From: Rhodocyclaceae bacterium
GTDB taxonomy: Bacteria > Pseudomonadota > Gammaproteobacteria > Burkholderiales > Rhodocyclaceae
DNA length: 64,000 nucleotides
Reading direction: 5' to 3'
Assembly (NCBI GenBank): GCA_006218025.1
Contig: VBWA01000003.1
Span: 1 to 64,000 of the forward strand
Position numbers and translations under genes: made by a program. The notes beneath the pieces were generated by a model. That model made no database searches. It had not been told where the DNA came from and was given only the letters and a program-made list of their open reading frames with translations. Positions 36,126 to 45,473 of the stretch are shown here, in pieces. How positions within the stretch are numbered: the first letter of the stretch is position 1; each line of letters opens with the position of its first letter.

Positions 36126-37184
36126 ATGATGGAGTGTTTTTACATCGACGAAAGCGGCTATACAGGGTTCGACCTGCTAAACCCGGAGCAGCGCTTCCAA
36201 GGCGCTGCCGCGGTGGCTATCAGCGATGACGAAGCTGCGCGCCTGATCCAAGACCATTTCCCCAAGCTGCAAGCGCCCGAACTCAAGTACCACGCGCTGG
36301 CGCGTCGACCGGGATACCGGCAGCCACTGATGGACTTGCAGCGCGCCGTACTGTCGCAACACAAGTGCGTGACCTACGTCTGCGACAAACGTTTCCTGCT
36401 GCTCCTCATGTTCCTAGACTACGCAGTCGAGCCGTTCTACTATGATCAAGGCCAGGACTTCTACAGGGACGGACAGAACTACTCCCTGGCTTCGCTGCTG
36501 TACACCGTCGGTCCCACTTTGCTCGGCAAGGCGGCATTCGATGATCTGCTTGTGGCCTTCCAGCGGGCGGTCAAGGAAAAGACCACGCAAGCCTTGGATG
36601 CGTTGGTGAAAACGGCCAGGAAGCTCAACTGGCGTAAACTGCCCGAAGCGCTGGGGCCGCTCGCGCTGGGTTCGCCCGAATGCCTGTCCGCGATCGCCAC
36701 GCCGGGCGTCTCGACCGATGCGGCGATGGTGGTGCTCCAGTCCCTGATCACCCGGATGGAGGTGATGGCCGCAGGACCGTACCGCGTCGAGCACGACGAG
36801 TCCAAGAACCTGCTTGCCTACCACGAGTTGCTGCAGCGCTACATCGAGCATCAGGATGAAGTCGAATTCAGGCAAACGCAGATCGCAGGCATTCGTTTCC
36901 CGCTCAAGTTGTCCTCCGTGACCCAGGTCGACTCGAAGACCAGTCCAGCCGTACAGATCGCCGACGTCATGATCGGTGCCGCCATCGAGGCCGCCAACGG
37001 ACTGACCGGCCTGCGCCCGCCGCTGCTGGACCCGCAGGCCGTGATGTCGCTATACGCCGACGACCAGTTCATCCACCTCGTGCCGTCGATCAATTTCGAT
37101 GAACAGAAGCAGTTCCGTGAGGGGAGTCAGGCGGCGGAAATGATCGACTACTTCGCCAAGCACTTCGGCGCTAAAACCTCGTGA
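36126..37184 (+). CDS. DUF3800 protein (predicted RNase H-fold), cassette with OLD nuclease and helicase
   Basis: This 352-residue protein opens MMECFYIDESGYTG, the DUF3800 signature with two conserved acids, and has a central VEHDESKNL and a late VQIADVMIGA. These acidic residues fit the RNase H-like fold predicted for DUF3800. GGAAAGG lies a few bases before the tandem ATG codons at 36,126/36,129. An in-frame ATG at 36,072 would add 18 residues. It is followed after 36 bases by an OLD nuclease gene and is likely co-transcribed with it. Confidence 0.85.
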   Translation: MMECFYIDESGYTGFDLLNPEQRFQGAAAVAISDDEAARLIQDHFPKLQAPELKYHALARRPGYRQPLMDLQRAVLSQHKCVTYVCDKRFLLLLMFLDYAVEPFYYDQGQDFYRDGQNYSLASLLYTVGPTLLGKAAFDDLLVAFQRAVKEKTTQALDALVKTARKLNWRKLPEALGPLALGSPECLSAIATPGVSTDAAMVVLQSLITRMEVMAAGPYRVEHDESKNLLAYHELLQRYIEHQDEVEFRQTQIAGIRFPLKLSSVTQVDSKTSPAVQIADVMIGAAIEAANGLTGLRPPLLDPQAVMSLYADDQFIHLVPSINFDEQKQFREGSQAAEMIDYFAKHFGAKTS

Positions 37185-37220
37185 AGCGGCAACAGCCGCA
37201 CACCCTTTGAGGGGCAACCC

Positions 37221-38954
37221 ATGGCACGAATCAGAAAAATCGAGATCGCCAACTTTCGCGGCATCCAGCGGCTGGCCTGGTACCCGGCGCCAGGCATCAA
37301 TTGCCTGATCGGACCGGGCGACAGCGGCAAGTCCACGGTGCTGGACGCGATTGACCTGTGCTTGGGGGCCAGGCGCAATGTCCAGTTCTCAGATGCGGAC
37401 TTCTTCGGCCTGGACATCACGAACCCGATCAGTGTCACGCTGACGCTGGGTGACCTGGACGACGCCATGAGGACGCTGGAGAGCTTCGGCGCGTTCCTGC
37501 GGGGCTTTCACCCCACCACCGGCGTCGTCGAAGACGAACCGGTGGTCGGCGCGGAGGTTGTGCTCTGCCTGAACCTGACCGTCGCGAGTGACCTGGAGCC
37601 GTCGTGGACCTTGGTCTCCGAGCGCGCCGCGCAGCAAGGCATCGTCAAGACGCTCGCATGGAAGGATCGCCTCGCGCTGGCGCCTACCCGCATCGGTGCG
37701 CTGGCGGACTTCAACCTGGCGTGGCAGCGCGGCTCCGTGCTGAACCGCATTTCGGAGGAGCGAGCCGACGCTTCAGCAGCTTTGGTCAAGGCGGCCAGAG
37801 ATGCGCGCAGCGCCTTCGGCGACCAAGCCGAGCAACAGTTGGGAGAAGCGTTAGAGGTCGTCACCGCCACCGCCCAGGAGCTGGGCGTCCACATCGGCGC
37901 CAAGGCCAAGGCGCTGCTGGATTCGCATTCGGTGTCGTTCGGTGGCGGCACCATCTCCCTGCACGATCAAAACGGCATCCCGCTTCGCAGCTTGGGCGTC
38001 GGCTCAACGCGCCTGCTCGTCGCCGGCCTGCAGCGCAAAGCGTCTGGCAAGGCGTCGATCGTGCTCTCGGACGAGCTGGAGTACGGTCTGGAGCCGCACC
38101 GCATCGCCCGGTTCCTGGGCTCCCTCGGTGCTAAAGAGGTCGCTGCTCCGATGCAGGTGTTCCTCACCACCCATTCGCCCGTGGCACTGAGAGAACTGTC
38201 GGGCGGCCAGCTCTTCGTGCTGCGCCGAGGTCCTCAAGGCCACGAAGCCCGCCTGGTCGCTGCCGACGATGGCATCCAGAGCGCGATCCGCCTCTATCCC
38301 GAAGCTTTCCTAGCCGGGTCAGTGGTCGTGTGCGAGGGGGCCAGCGAGATCGGTCTGCTGCGCGGCCTGGACCTGTTCGGAGTTGACCATGCAAGCGTTT
38401 CCCTGGCGGCCTTGGGTGTCGCCCTTGTCGACAGCGGTGGCGGGGATCCGGATCGAGCGTTTGCCCGAGCCGTGGCCTTCCTGTCTCTGGGCTATCGGGT
38501 GATGGTGCTGCGCGACGACGACAAGAAGCCCACGCCGGCCACCGAGCAGGCCTTCATCCAGAACGGTGGCACCGTCGTCGCGTACCGCGCGGGCCGGGCG
38601 CTAGAGGACGAGCTGTTCGGCAGTCTCACGCCAGCTGCATGCCAGCAGCTGATCGCCTACGCCGGCGAACTGCACGGCGATCTGATCCACGAACACCTGC
38701 GCACCGTCTCGAACAACACGCTCACCTTCCAGCAGGTCTGGGACGAAATCCAGAATACCGGCGCCCTGGCGCCGGAGCGCAGGGCCGTCCTCGGTCAGGC
38801 GGCGCGCATCCGAAAGGCTGGCTGGTTCAAGTCCATTTCCTGGATGGAGGACGCTGCAAGGACCATCGTTGCGCCGGACCTGCATCTTTGCGATCCGGGC
38901 TTCCGTGCGCTGATGGAGCAGGTATTCGGATGGGCCACTCATGGGCCCCGTTGA
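37221..38954 (+). CDS. OLD-family ATPase-TOPRIM nuclease (GajA-like)
   Basis: This 577-residue protein has an N-terminal ABC-type ATPase with Walker A GPGDSGKS at residues 31-38, a SVGSTRLL-like signature (LGVGSTRLL) and the Walker B region IVLSDELEYGLEP with an H-loop TTHSP. The TOPRIM domain follows, with CEGASEIG near residue 371, VDSGGGDP near 403 and LRDDDKK near 431. The length equals GajA (about 578), the DNA-nicking subunit of Gabija. Its last 14 bases overlap a UvrD-like helicase gene, the Gabija gene order. Confidence 0.9.
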   Translation: MARIRKIEIANFRGIQRLAWYPAPGINCLIGPGDSGKSTVLDAIDLCLGARRNVQFSDADFFGLDITNPISVTLTLGDLDDAMRTLESFGAFLRGFHPTTGVVEDEPVVGAEVVLCLNLTVASDLEPSWTLVSERAAQQGIVKTLAWKDRLALAPTRIGALADFNLAWQRGSVLNRISEERADASAALVKAARDARSAFGDQAEQQLGEALEVVTATAQELGVHIGAKAKALLDSHSVSFGGGTISLHDQNGIPLRSLGVGSTRLLVAGLQRKASGKASIVLSDELEYGLEPHRIARFLGSLGAKEVAAPMQVFLTTHSPVALRELSGGQLFVLRRGPQGHEARLVAADDGIQSAIRLYPEAFLAGSVVVCEGASEIGLLRGLDLFGVDHASVSLAALGVALVDSGGGDPDRAFARAVAFLSLGYRVMVLRDDDKKPTPATEQAFIQNGGTVVAYRAGRALEDELFGSLTPAACQQLIAYAGELHGDLIHEHLRTVSNNTLTFQQVWDEIQNTGALAPERRAVLGQAARIRKAGWFKSISWMEDAARTIVAPDLHLCDPGFRALMEQVFGWATHGPR

Positions 38955-40359
38955 ACTCGACCTTCGTGCGATCACACGCGGCACCGTCACCGCCCCGGCC
39001 GGATGCGGCAAGACGCAGTTGATCGCCCACGCGCTGGTCGGCCATCGGGGATCTAAACCCATTCTCGTGCTGACACACACGAACGCCGGAGTCGCAGCTC
39101 TGCGGGGCCGCTTGGATCGCGCCGGTGTGCCAACCAGCGCCTATCGGTTGGGCACTATCGATGGATGGGCTATCCGGCTTATCTCGACCTTTCCCGGCCG
39201 CAGCGCCCACGATCCAGAAATTCTGCGGCTGGCCTCGCCTGCGCGTGACTACCCGGCGATCCGCGACGCCGCCTGGAAATTGCTGCAAGCCGGGCACGTT
39301 AGCGAGGTCCTAAGAGCCTCGTATGTGCATCTCATCGTGGATGAGTACCAAGACTGTTCGGTGCCTCAGCACCACATCGTCTACTTCCTTTCGCTGATCC
39401 TGCCGACCTGCGTGCTGGGCGACCCGATGCAGGCGATCTTCGGGTTCCGGGGCAATACGTTGGCGGACTGGAACCAGCAGGTGTGCGCACATTTTCCTGT
39501 CGTAGGGGAATTGGCAACACCTTGGCGATGGCGCAACGCCGGCGCGGAAGCGCTTGGCCAATGGCTCCTAGAAGCCCGCCGGCTGTTGGCCGCGGGGCAG
39601 TCGGTGGATCTGCGCAGAGGACCACCGGAGCACGTAACCTGGATGCAGGCCGTGCCGCCCAACGACCATGTCCAGCGCTTGGCCGCGGCGAGAACGGTAC
39701 CACCTACCGCTGACGGGCGCGTGCTCATAATCGCCGACAGCCGCAACCGGGCAGCGCAGCAGCACTTCGCGAGCCAGACGCCGGGCGCTTCGACGGTCGA
39801 GGCCGTCGACCTGCAAGACCTCATTGCCTTCGCCAACGGCTTCTATGTGGGCTCGGCTGATGCTTTGGGGCAATTGCTGGCACTCGCTCAGAGCGTCATG
39901 AACAATGTGGGCGTGCCGGAACTGACGCGGCGCTTGGAGTCGCTACAACGGGGCACCGCGAGGAATCCGCCGAACGAGGCGGAGAGCCGTGCGCTGGCTT
40001 TCCTACGCGCGCCATCTCTCTCCGCAGCCGCCGCATTGTTGTCGGAGCTACGTGCATTGCCGAACGTGCGTGTGTATCGGCCGGCCATTCTCTACGGCGT
40101 ACTCAAAGCGCTCCGGGATGCCTCGGCGGGCACCGTCCCACTGTCGGAAGCGGCCATGCGTGTGCGGGAAGAGAATCGGCTGCAGGGACGCCCGCTCCCC
40201 AAACGTGCGGTAGGAAGCACGTTGCTGCTTAAGGGATTGGAAGCCGAGGTGGCGGTGCTACTGAATACAGAGGGGATGAGCGCACAGCACCTATATGTGG
40301 CTATGACAAGGGGCTCGATGAAGCTCGTCGTGTGTAGCGCGAATCCATCTGTTGGCTAA
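38941..40359 (+). CDS. UvrD/Rep-like superfamily 1 helicase (GajB-like)
   Basis: This 472-residue protein has Walker A TAPAGCGKTQLIAH near residues 17-30, motif Ia LTHTNAG, motif II IVDEYQDC near residue 131, motif III LGDPMQAIFGF, and the C-terminal LLLKGLE and LYVAMTRG motifs of UvrD-type helicases. The size is close to GajB (about 494). In Gabija, GajB responds to DNA ends or nucleotides and works with GajA. It overlaps the nuclease gene by 14 bases. Confidence 0.88.
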   Translation: MGPVELDLRAITRGTVTAPAGCGKTQLIAHALVGHRGSKPILVLTHTNAGVAALRGRLDRAGVPTSAYRLGTIDGWAIRLISTFPGRSAHDPEILRLASPARDYPAIRDAAWKLLQAGHVSEVLRASYVHLIVDEYQDCSVPQHHIVYFLSLILPTCVLGDPMQAIFGFRGNTLADWNQQVCAHFPVVGELATPWRWRNAGAEALGQWLLEARRLLAAGQSVDLRRGPPEHVTWMQAVPPNDHVQRLAAARTVPPTADGRVLIIADSRNRAAQQHFASQTPGASTVEAVDLQDLIAFANGFYVGSADALGQLLALAQSVMNNVGVPELTRRLESLQRGTARNPPNEAESRALAFLRAPSLSAAAALLSELRALPNVRVYRPAILYGVLKALRDASAGTVPLSEAAMRVREENRLQGRPLPKRAVGSTLLLKGLEAEVAVLLNTEGMSAQHLYVAMTRGSMKLVVCSANPSVG

Positions 40360-40808
40360 CCAAACCCCGGGACGCAGTTGACCGGGAAGCGCTTTCGAGC
40401 GGCCGCTTTGGCCGATACGTTGAGTTCGAAGGATCGTTGACCTGCCGCTCGACCGCGCAGAGCACCTTGCGGCAAGTGTCCTCCGCATTGCCGCCGCTCA
40501 TTTTGTGTCGTTTGAACGACCGCTATGGCCGAAGGACACGTATCCGCTGAATGAATCCCACCGGCAGCAATACTCCACATATCTGACCATCCCAGCAACG
40601 AAGCCTGAGCGGCAGCAGTGGATCGAGTGCCGACTACCAGAGGCTCGGCTCAGTTCGCCCCCATCTGAAATCCAGCACAAGAAATCGACGCCGAATAGCT
40701 GCAATTGCTGTTACGGCTTCAGGAGGCACGCTCATTGGAAGGTCTTCGTCGGCTTGGCGGTTATCACCCGACAATCGAACAAAACAACCCCTCTCCGGAG
40801 GAGCTTCA
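40360..40808. other. Intergenic stretch after the helicase gene
   Basis: In these 449 bases I find no gene I can support. The sequence is a mosaic of short words such as GGCCGATACG, GACCTGCCGCTCGACC and CATATCTGACC, of the kind left by decayed mobile DNA. No clear terminator hairpin with a T-run follows the helicase stop. Confidence 0.55.
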
Positions 40809-41036
40809 CTACTTCTTGCTTAGCGCCTTCCGGACATTCTTCAGATCCTGTTCACTGATATTGCCAGCGTCGCAAAGCCACATCAGCGTCTTGAGCGGTT
40901 TTGGGATATTCCTTCCGCTTTCATACCTCGATCCGCCCGACTGGGTTACGCCAAATCGAGACCAGAATTCAGATTGATTTAGACCGGACGCGCGGCGAGC
41001 TGCCGCCACGTCAGCGAGAAGTTTGGATTTCTTCAT
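40809..41036 (-). CDS. Small XRE-like DNA-binding protein
   Basis: This 75-residue protein consists of one helix-turn-helix: LNQSEFWSRFGVTQSGGSRYES with GRNIPKPL after it. A close paralogue is encoded at 61,403-61,621 and shares FW-R-GVTQSGGSRYESGRNIPKPL. Both lie beside accessory cargo. A role in local control of the element is likely, but no target is visible. Confidence 0.8.
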   Translation of the reverse strand: MKKSKLLADVAAARRASGLNQSEFWSRFGVTQSGGSRYESGRNIPKPLKTLMWLCDAGNISEQDLKNVRKALSKK

Positions 41037-41125
41037 ACACGCCGCCGTATTGATCCCAACATTTATTGAGTAGGCACCGATACAAGATGCACCGGCGCCG
41101 CATCGCTCTGGAAGGCAGCAACAAA

Positions 41126-41422
41126 CTACTTTTTCTTCGTCGCTTTCTTTCCAGCCACGGCAGCCTTGAAACCCGCACCCGCTGTGAAACGAGGCACCGT
41201 GGTAGCCGCAATCTTGAGTTCCTTACCTGTCTGCGGATTGCGTCCTGTACGGGCAGCACGCTTTGAAGACTTGAAGGTGCCGAATCCAATAAAGGTGGCG
41301 GTATCGCCCTTGGATACCGCTGTGACGATGGCAGCAATGACTGCATCCAGCGCACTCCCGGCAGCCGCCTTGGACAGGTTCGCTTCCTTGGCGACGATTT
41401 CGATAAGCTCAGATTTATTCAT
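41126..41422 (-). CDS. HU-family nucleoid protein encoded on the element
   Basis: This 98-residue protein starts MNKSELIEIVAKEANLSKAA and has the family core FIGFGTFKSSKRAARTGRNP and a lysine-rich tail ending KKATKKK. The tail is unusual for standard HU. It is a DNA-bending architectural protein, and mobile elements often carry their own copy for integration or transfer complexes. It is distinct from chromosomal ihfB in this window. The chosen start is the ATG at 41,422; longer upstream frame sequence is noise. Confidence 0.9.
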   Translation of the reverse strand: MNKSELIEIVAKEANLSKAAAGSALDAVIAAIVTAVSKGDTATFIGFGTFKSSKRAARTGRNPQTGKELKIAATTVPRFTAGAGFKAAVAGKKATKKK

Positions 41423-41544
41423 GGGATCTCCGTGATCAGGTTTTGGAAAAAAGGATAGTACCGCCGAACAATCCCCATCGATGCATGGAACATGAATGCC
41501 GGTTGCAAATCCATGGAATTCCTTGTTCAGCATCAGCAGGACTA

Positions 41545-41748
41545 CTACTTTGATATGCGCGCATTGAGCAGTGCCTTGATTCGGAAAAGCTCCCAGAAAG
41601 CCGGATGCATCTTTCGATCCCCAGCCTCCCATTGCTGCCATGCTCGGCACGTTGAATAAACCAGTAAAGCCGCTTGCGCTTGAGATACTCCAAGTAGTAT
41701 TCGGGCCGCTCGAATCTCAGTGGGTGTGGGATATCCAGTAGCAGCCAT
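41545..41748 (-). CDS. Small XRE/helix-turn-helix protein
   Basis: This 67-residue protein contains PTEIRAARILLGVSQAQAAL then WQQWEAGDRKMHPAFWELF, a compact helix-turn-helix with a C-terminal helix, as in plasmid-borne antitoxin-like or control proteins. The start at MAATGYPTP gives the natural domain; the long upstream extension is noise. Its promoter region overlaps a large palindrome at 41,773-41,805 shared with the divergent membrane-protein gene, which suggests autoregulation. Confidence 0.75.
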   Translation of the reverse strand: MAATGYPTPTEIRAARILLGVSQAQAALLVYSTCRAWQQWEAGDRKMHPAFWELFRIKALLNARISK

Positions 41749-41772
41749 CGTAGCAATCAGGATTGATAATGC

Positions 41773-41805
41773 TTTTACTATACGCGCATTGCGCGTATAG
41801 TAAAA
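41773..41805. promoter_or_regulatory. 33-bp palindromic operator between divergent genes
   Basis: Two 16-base arms, TTTTACTATACGCGCA and its reverse complement, flank a single central T. The element lies 24 bases before the small HTH gene and 5 bases before the divergent membrane-protein gene at 41,811. The arms contain TACTATA-type promoter-like words. It is a strong candidate operator for the HTH protein, though a bidirectional terminator-like hairpin cannot be excluded. Confidence 0.65.
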
Positions 41806-41810
41806 ACGAG

Positions 41811-42254
41811 ATGGATGACTTGCCGGAGTACCCAATGGAGCGAATGGTTCTTGCATCTGTACTGCTGGTCGTACCAGGGATGACCCTGATCTATCTGGCT
41901 GCCCGATTGATGGCTGTCGCCGTAAATCTGTTTCGAACGGGGCATGTCGTCGAGTCGCTTCTGCTCGTCGTTGCTGCGCTTGTGGCCGCAACGTTGGTAG
42001 CGATGTTCGGCAACGAAAAGTCCATCCTGGTCGCCGCCCTGCTCTCCTGGGTTTTTCTGGCAGCTACATTCATTCGCTTTGTACTGCGCAATGGTGAGAA
42101 TGATCCCAGGCAGCAATCGTATTTCTCTGATCCACCACATGATCAGGATCCGAACTCACTGAACTTCTCTGGCGTGGGTCCCGGTTTCCAGGGCTTTGGC
42201 ATGTATGCTCATGGTGTTCGAGTTGGTAACGAACCGATCGAAGACGACAAGTAA
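41811..42254 (+). CDS. Small membrane protein of the transfer region, unknown
   Basis: This 147-residue protein has three hydrophobic segments (about residues 12-34, 42-60 and 65-84). A hydrophilic C-terminal half is rich in Asp, Pro and Gly and contains GVGPGFQGFGMYAHG. The start is ATG MDDLPEYP just after the palindrome; longer starts would place coding sequence through the palindrome. It converges with traG on the other strand. I recognise no family; entry exclusion would be one guess, given its place next to traG. Confidence 0.65.
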   Translation: MDDLPEYPMERMVLASVLLVVPGMTLIYLAARLMAVAVNLFRTGHVVESLLLVVAALVAATLVAMFGNEKSILVAALLSWVFLAATFIRFVLRNGENDPRQQSYFSDPPHDQDPNSLNFSGVGPGFQGFGMYAHGVRVGNEPIEDDK

Positions 42255-42276
42255 CTTGACAACTAACGTGTTCGGA

Positions 42277-45200
42277 TCATTTTCTCGTGGAGGGTGAGTC
42301 ACTCGGAGAAAAGATGTCCAGCGCCCTACCCGCCTGATCGGCAACCCAACCGGCGCCCTCGGATGCCTTTCCCTCTGCCTGTCGAACCGACTGCATGGCC
42401 TTGGCTTCAAGCCATGCCATGTCGCCCTGGTTTGGTTGAGTCCCTGTTCGATTGTTGAGGGCGATGGTCGCCAGGCCTTTGGCGAGCTCGGGATCCTTCT
42501 GGGCGGCCTCGCGCAATTTTCCGGCGTACTCCTGAACACTGGCGGATCCCGCGCCGAATCCGTAGGCATTCAGGAGTACGGTTCCCGTCCCCTTTTGCCG
42601 ATCCTGATACAACTGGTTTGCCATCATCGTGATGCCGCTCTCAAGCAGGACCTGCGATTCCTTCTGCCTGGTCAGCTCACTCGCAGAATTCAGCGTTTCC
42701 GCATAGTGCTTCGCGGCGGGTGACAGGTCCGGCTGCGATTTTGGATGGGCGTGTTGCTGGCGCTGGACCTCTTTGCTGTTCGCACTGTTCTCGGCTGCGA
42801 CCTGGGCTTTCCCCTTTTCATCGAGCCGAGCAAGATTCGTCTCGCCGCCCTGCCGAACATCCTGCGGCGACGCCGGGGTTTGCACGCCTTCGGAGGCGAG
42901 CCGCGTCTTCGCTATCCGGTCTCGGGTTTCGAGGGCGACATCTTCCCGAAAACCCTGGTTCTGATTCCACTCACGCTGAAACCGGGACAGGCGTTCCGGC
43001 GTGACCTCAGCCCCCTTCCCGAACAGCATCTCGAAGCCGGACTTTGCCATGACGAGCGTTTCATCCACCGAAACACTCGAGCGGTTCTCGTTGCCCGCCT
43101 GGCGTCGGCTTCCGGCCTCCTGTTGCTCCGTCAGGGAAGCGAGTTCCTTGCTGTCGTAGGTCCTGGCCTTGTCCAGCGTCGATGCGGCGCGTTCAGCAGC
43201 CTGCTTCACGCTCTGATCGGAAGTACCGCCGGCAACTCGCAGCAACCCACGTCTGGCCACATCCGCCGCGTGTCGCAGTTCATCCTGTGTGGCCGTCCTG
43301 ATCGTCTGATCGGCGGATTCATCGTAGCGCTGACCGGTTTTCACAGCACCGGCGACTCGTGCTGAAATACCGGAGGCCTTTTCGGCGAGCGCCATGACAA
43401 GCCGCCCTGCCCGACCCGGCTCCTTGGGCGGCTGGCCTTCCTGGGGTTTGCCTTGAGCGCCGCTGCCACCGGCGGTGAGCGCGGAATCAACGGATACACC
43501 CTCCTGATTGGTCAGCCCCTTCTTGCCGGAATAATCCCTCCCGGTGGTGACCACGTTACCCGTGCCAGTAGTTACCCCAGCGCTGGTATCCCCACCCATT
43601 TCGGTAGTCAACGCACTGGACAATTGACGTTGAAATGTGGCGCTTTGATCCCGGGTGAGTTTCGCAGTCTGGGTTTCCCCTACCGATGCGGCACGCCCCG
43701 ACGAGGCCTGGGTGCCTTCACCGGAGTAGCTGACGTCGGAGGCCGTGCGTCCGATGCCCGATTGTGCGACCGCCCCCATGAGCGATGACCCTGCCGCTGA
43801 CACGTTGGTGACCTCGTCGATCGTAAATCGGCCATCACGATTCCTGTCGAACCCGGTCATCGTCATGTTGCCGCTCTTTACGGTCACGGCATCCCCCGTG
43901 CGCTCCATCGAGCCAAAGCTGTCCGCCGAGGCCATTTTGCCCGCGCCTGCCGCGAGCGAGGGCTGGGTGGAATGCTGCAAGGCGGAGTAATTGCCGTGCT
44001 GAACATTGCCAAGCGAGGCATTCCCCATGTTCATGTTGCCCTGCGCCAGGGCGGCGGCAGCCTTTTCTGCATCACGTGGCGCGAAGGATGCGCCGACCGA
44101 TCTCAGCCCGGCATCGCCCCACTTGATGAGTGCTGCGGCAATCGCCGGAATCGACAACACCAGCATTCCGGCAATGGCCTGATCGCTGACCACGGAGTTG
44201 TTGAGATAGCTGTAGGACTCCAGAGACATCCCCCCGCCATTGGTCGCGCTGGTCAGTGCCTTTTGCGCCTGTACATTCATGAGAAAATTCATGATCGCGT
44301 AGAGCGGTGGCCACAACTGGATCCAGAGCAGGCTGCCGGCGTACATCTTGAGCACCGATCCACCATGGTGACCGGCAACGAGCGTCAGCAACAGAATGAT
44401 CGGGAAGACGGCGTATTGAACCAGCTCGATGGCGTTTCGGGCTTTGGGCATGGTGCCCTCGGCCAGCTTTGCCATCGCCTTGTAGGCGTCACCGGTCTGG
44501 CGCACGGCCTGCGCCTGTGCCAGATTGGTCGCAGCACTTGCCGCGTCTCCGATCTGTGCCGGAATCGTGTATTGGGCGTCAATCACGGCGTTTGAGACGA
44601 TGGACTGCTTGATGGTATCGGTCGCCGTCGCCGATAGCCCGAGAAGATAATTGGTGCTCGTCGCGAGCGACCCAGAGATCGCCGTATTGGCCAGGGCGGA
44701 GGGCATTCCCGGATACATCCGATTGCCCAGCAGGCCCAGTTGATTGGCTGCCTCGGCGTTCAGCTGGATGGTGAGCGTCGTATAGGCGGCCGTACATCCC
44801 ACCGTTTGCATGATGGTCGGATCCGCCGTGTCCCGGAGGGTCACCAGCCGGGATGGATTGGTCAAGCCGTTGAGCGTGCCCCAGATGTCGTTCGTCTTCA
44901 TGAGGTCGTTCATACGGATATAGCCCGAGGCCAGCTCTGGCGTGATGCACTCGCGGTAAAACTCGTAGAAATTGCTGGTCAGAATCGGCTGGCCGCTTTT
45001 GATGGCCAGTCGCTCCTGAAGAACCCGATGCCCGAACAGTGTTCCGCTGGTACGAAACTGCAAGTCGCCGGGAAGCGCAAAGACGGTCTCGAATGACCCG
45101 GTCAGCCAGTCGCCAATCTTGCTGGTCGAATGCGCGAAGGCAGCCAGACCAATCGGGACATTGGCCACCACCTGGGCGGGCGTTGTTCCCGTGCGATCGA

Positions 45201-45447
45201 CGACGATGACGTTGGTCTTCGGGACCAGCAGCATGCCGTTGAAGAGCGCCAGCATGATGACCCACTTCCAGAAGTCCTCCATGCGCCCCTTGCCGGCGAG
45301 GACGACCAGCGCCAGCGAGAGAATGCCGACCAGCGCCAGGGTGCGCAGGAGACCCAGGTAGTCGCCGCTCCCCATGAGGGCGGCGACAGCGTTGAACGTG
45401 GCCGTCAGTTCCTCGATATTCCAGTAGGCATAGACCTCGAAATTCAT
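42277..45447 (-). CDS. traG: TraG, mating-pair stabilisation and entry-exclusion protein
   Basis: This 1056-residue protein has an N-terminal TraG domain with several membrane helices (about residues 35-95 and 340-460) and the motif VYAYWNIEELTATFNAVA at its start. A long hydrophilic, Ser/Gln/Ala-rich periplasmic C-terminus completes it. In F and SXT, TraG acts in pilus assembly and mating-pair stabilisation, and its C-terminal region is the entry-exclusion target. It follows traH after 26 bases and ends the F-H-G block. Confidence 0.93.
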   Translation of the reverse strand: MNFEVYAYWNIEELTATFNAVAALMGSGDYLGLLRTLALVGILSLALVVLAGKGRMEDFWKWVIMLALFNGMLLVPKTNVIVVDRTGTTPAQVVANVPIGLAAFAHSTSKIGDWLTGSFETVFALPGDLQFRTSGTLFGHRVLQERLAIKSGQPILTSNFYEFYRECITPELASGYIRMNDLMKTNDIWGTLNGLTNPSRLVTLRDTADPTIMQTVGCTAAYTTLTIQLNAEAANQLGLLGNRMYPGMPSALANTAISGSLATSTNYLLGLSATATDTIKQSIVSNAVIDAQYTIPAQIGDAASAATNLAQAQAVRQTGDAYKAMAKLAEGTMPKARNAIELVQYAVFPIILLLTLVAGHHGGSVLKMYAGSLLWIQLWPPLYAIMNFLMNVQAQKALTSATNGGGMSLESYSYLNNSVVSDQAIAGMLVLSIPAIAAALIKWGDAGLRSVGASFAPRDAEKAAAALAQGNMNMGNASLGNVQHGNYSALQHSTQPSLAAGAGKMASADSFGSMERTGDAVTVKSGNMTMTGFDRNRDGRFTIDEVTNVSAAGSSLMGAVAQSGIGRTASDVSYSGEGTQASSGRAASVGETQTAKLTRDQSATFQRQLSSALTTEMGGDTSAGVTTGTGNVVTTGRDYSGKKGLTNQEGVSVDSALTAGGSGAQGKPQEGQPPKEPGRAGRLVMALAEKASGISARVAGAVKTGQRYDESADQTIRTATQDELRHAADVARRGLLRVAGGTSDQSVKQAAERAASTLDKARTYDSKELASLTEQQEAGSRRQAGNENRSSVSVDETLVMAKSGFEMLFGKGAEVTPERLSRFQREWNQNQGFREDVALETRDRIAKTRLASEGVQTPASPQDVRQGGETNLARLDEKGKAQVAAENSANSKEVQRQQHAHPKSQPDLSPAAKHYAETLNSASELTRQKESQVLLESGITMMANQLYQDRQKGTGTVLLNAYGFGAGSASVQEYAGKLREAAQKDPELAKGLATIALNNRTGTQPNQGDMAWLEAKAMQSVRQAEGKASEGAGWVADQAGRALDIFSPSDSPSTRK

Positions 45448-45473
45448 CGGTGTGAGCGCGTCGTTCTATCGGC

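Noticed and set aside
40505-40858. 117-codon plus-strand ORF after the helicase
   Set aside because: It runs into the antisense of the small HTH gene, and its text is Ser/Arg/Pro-rich without motifs.
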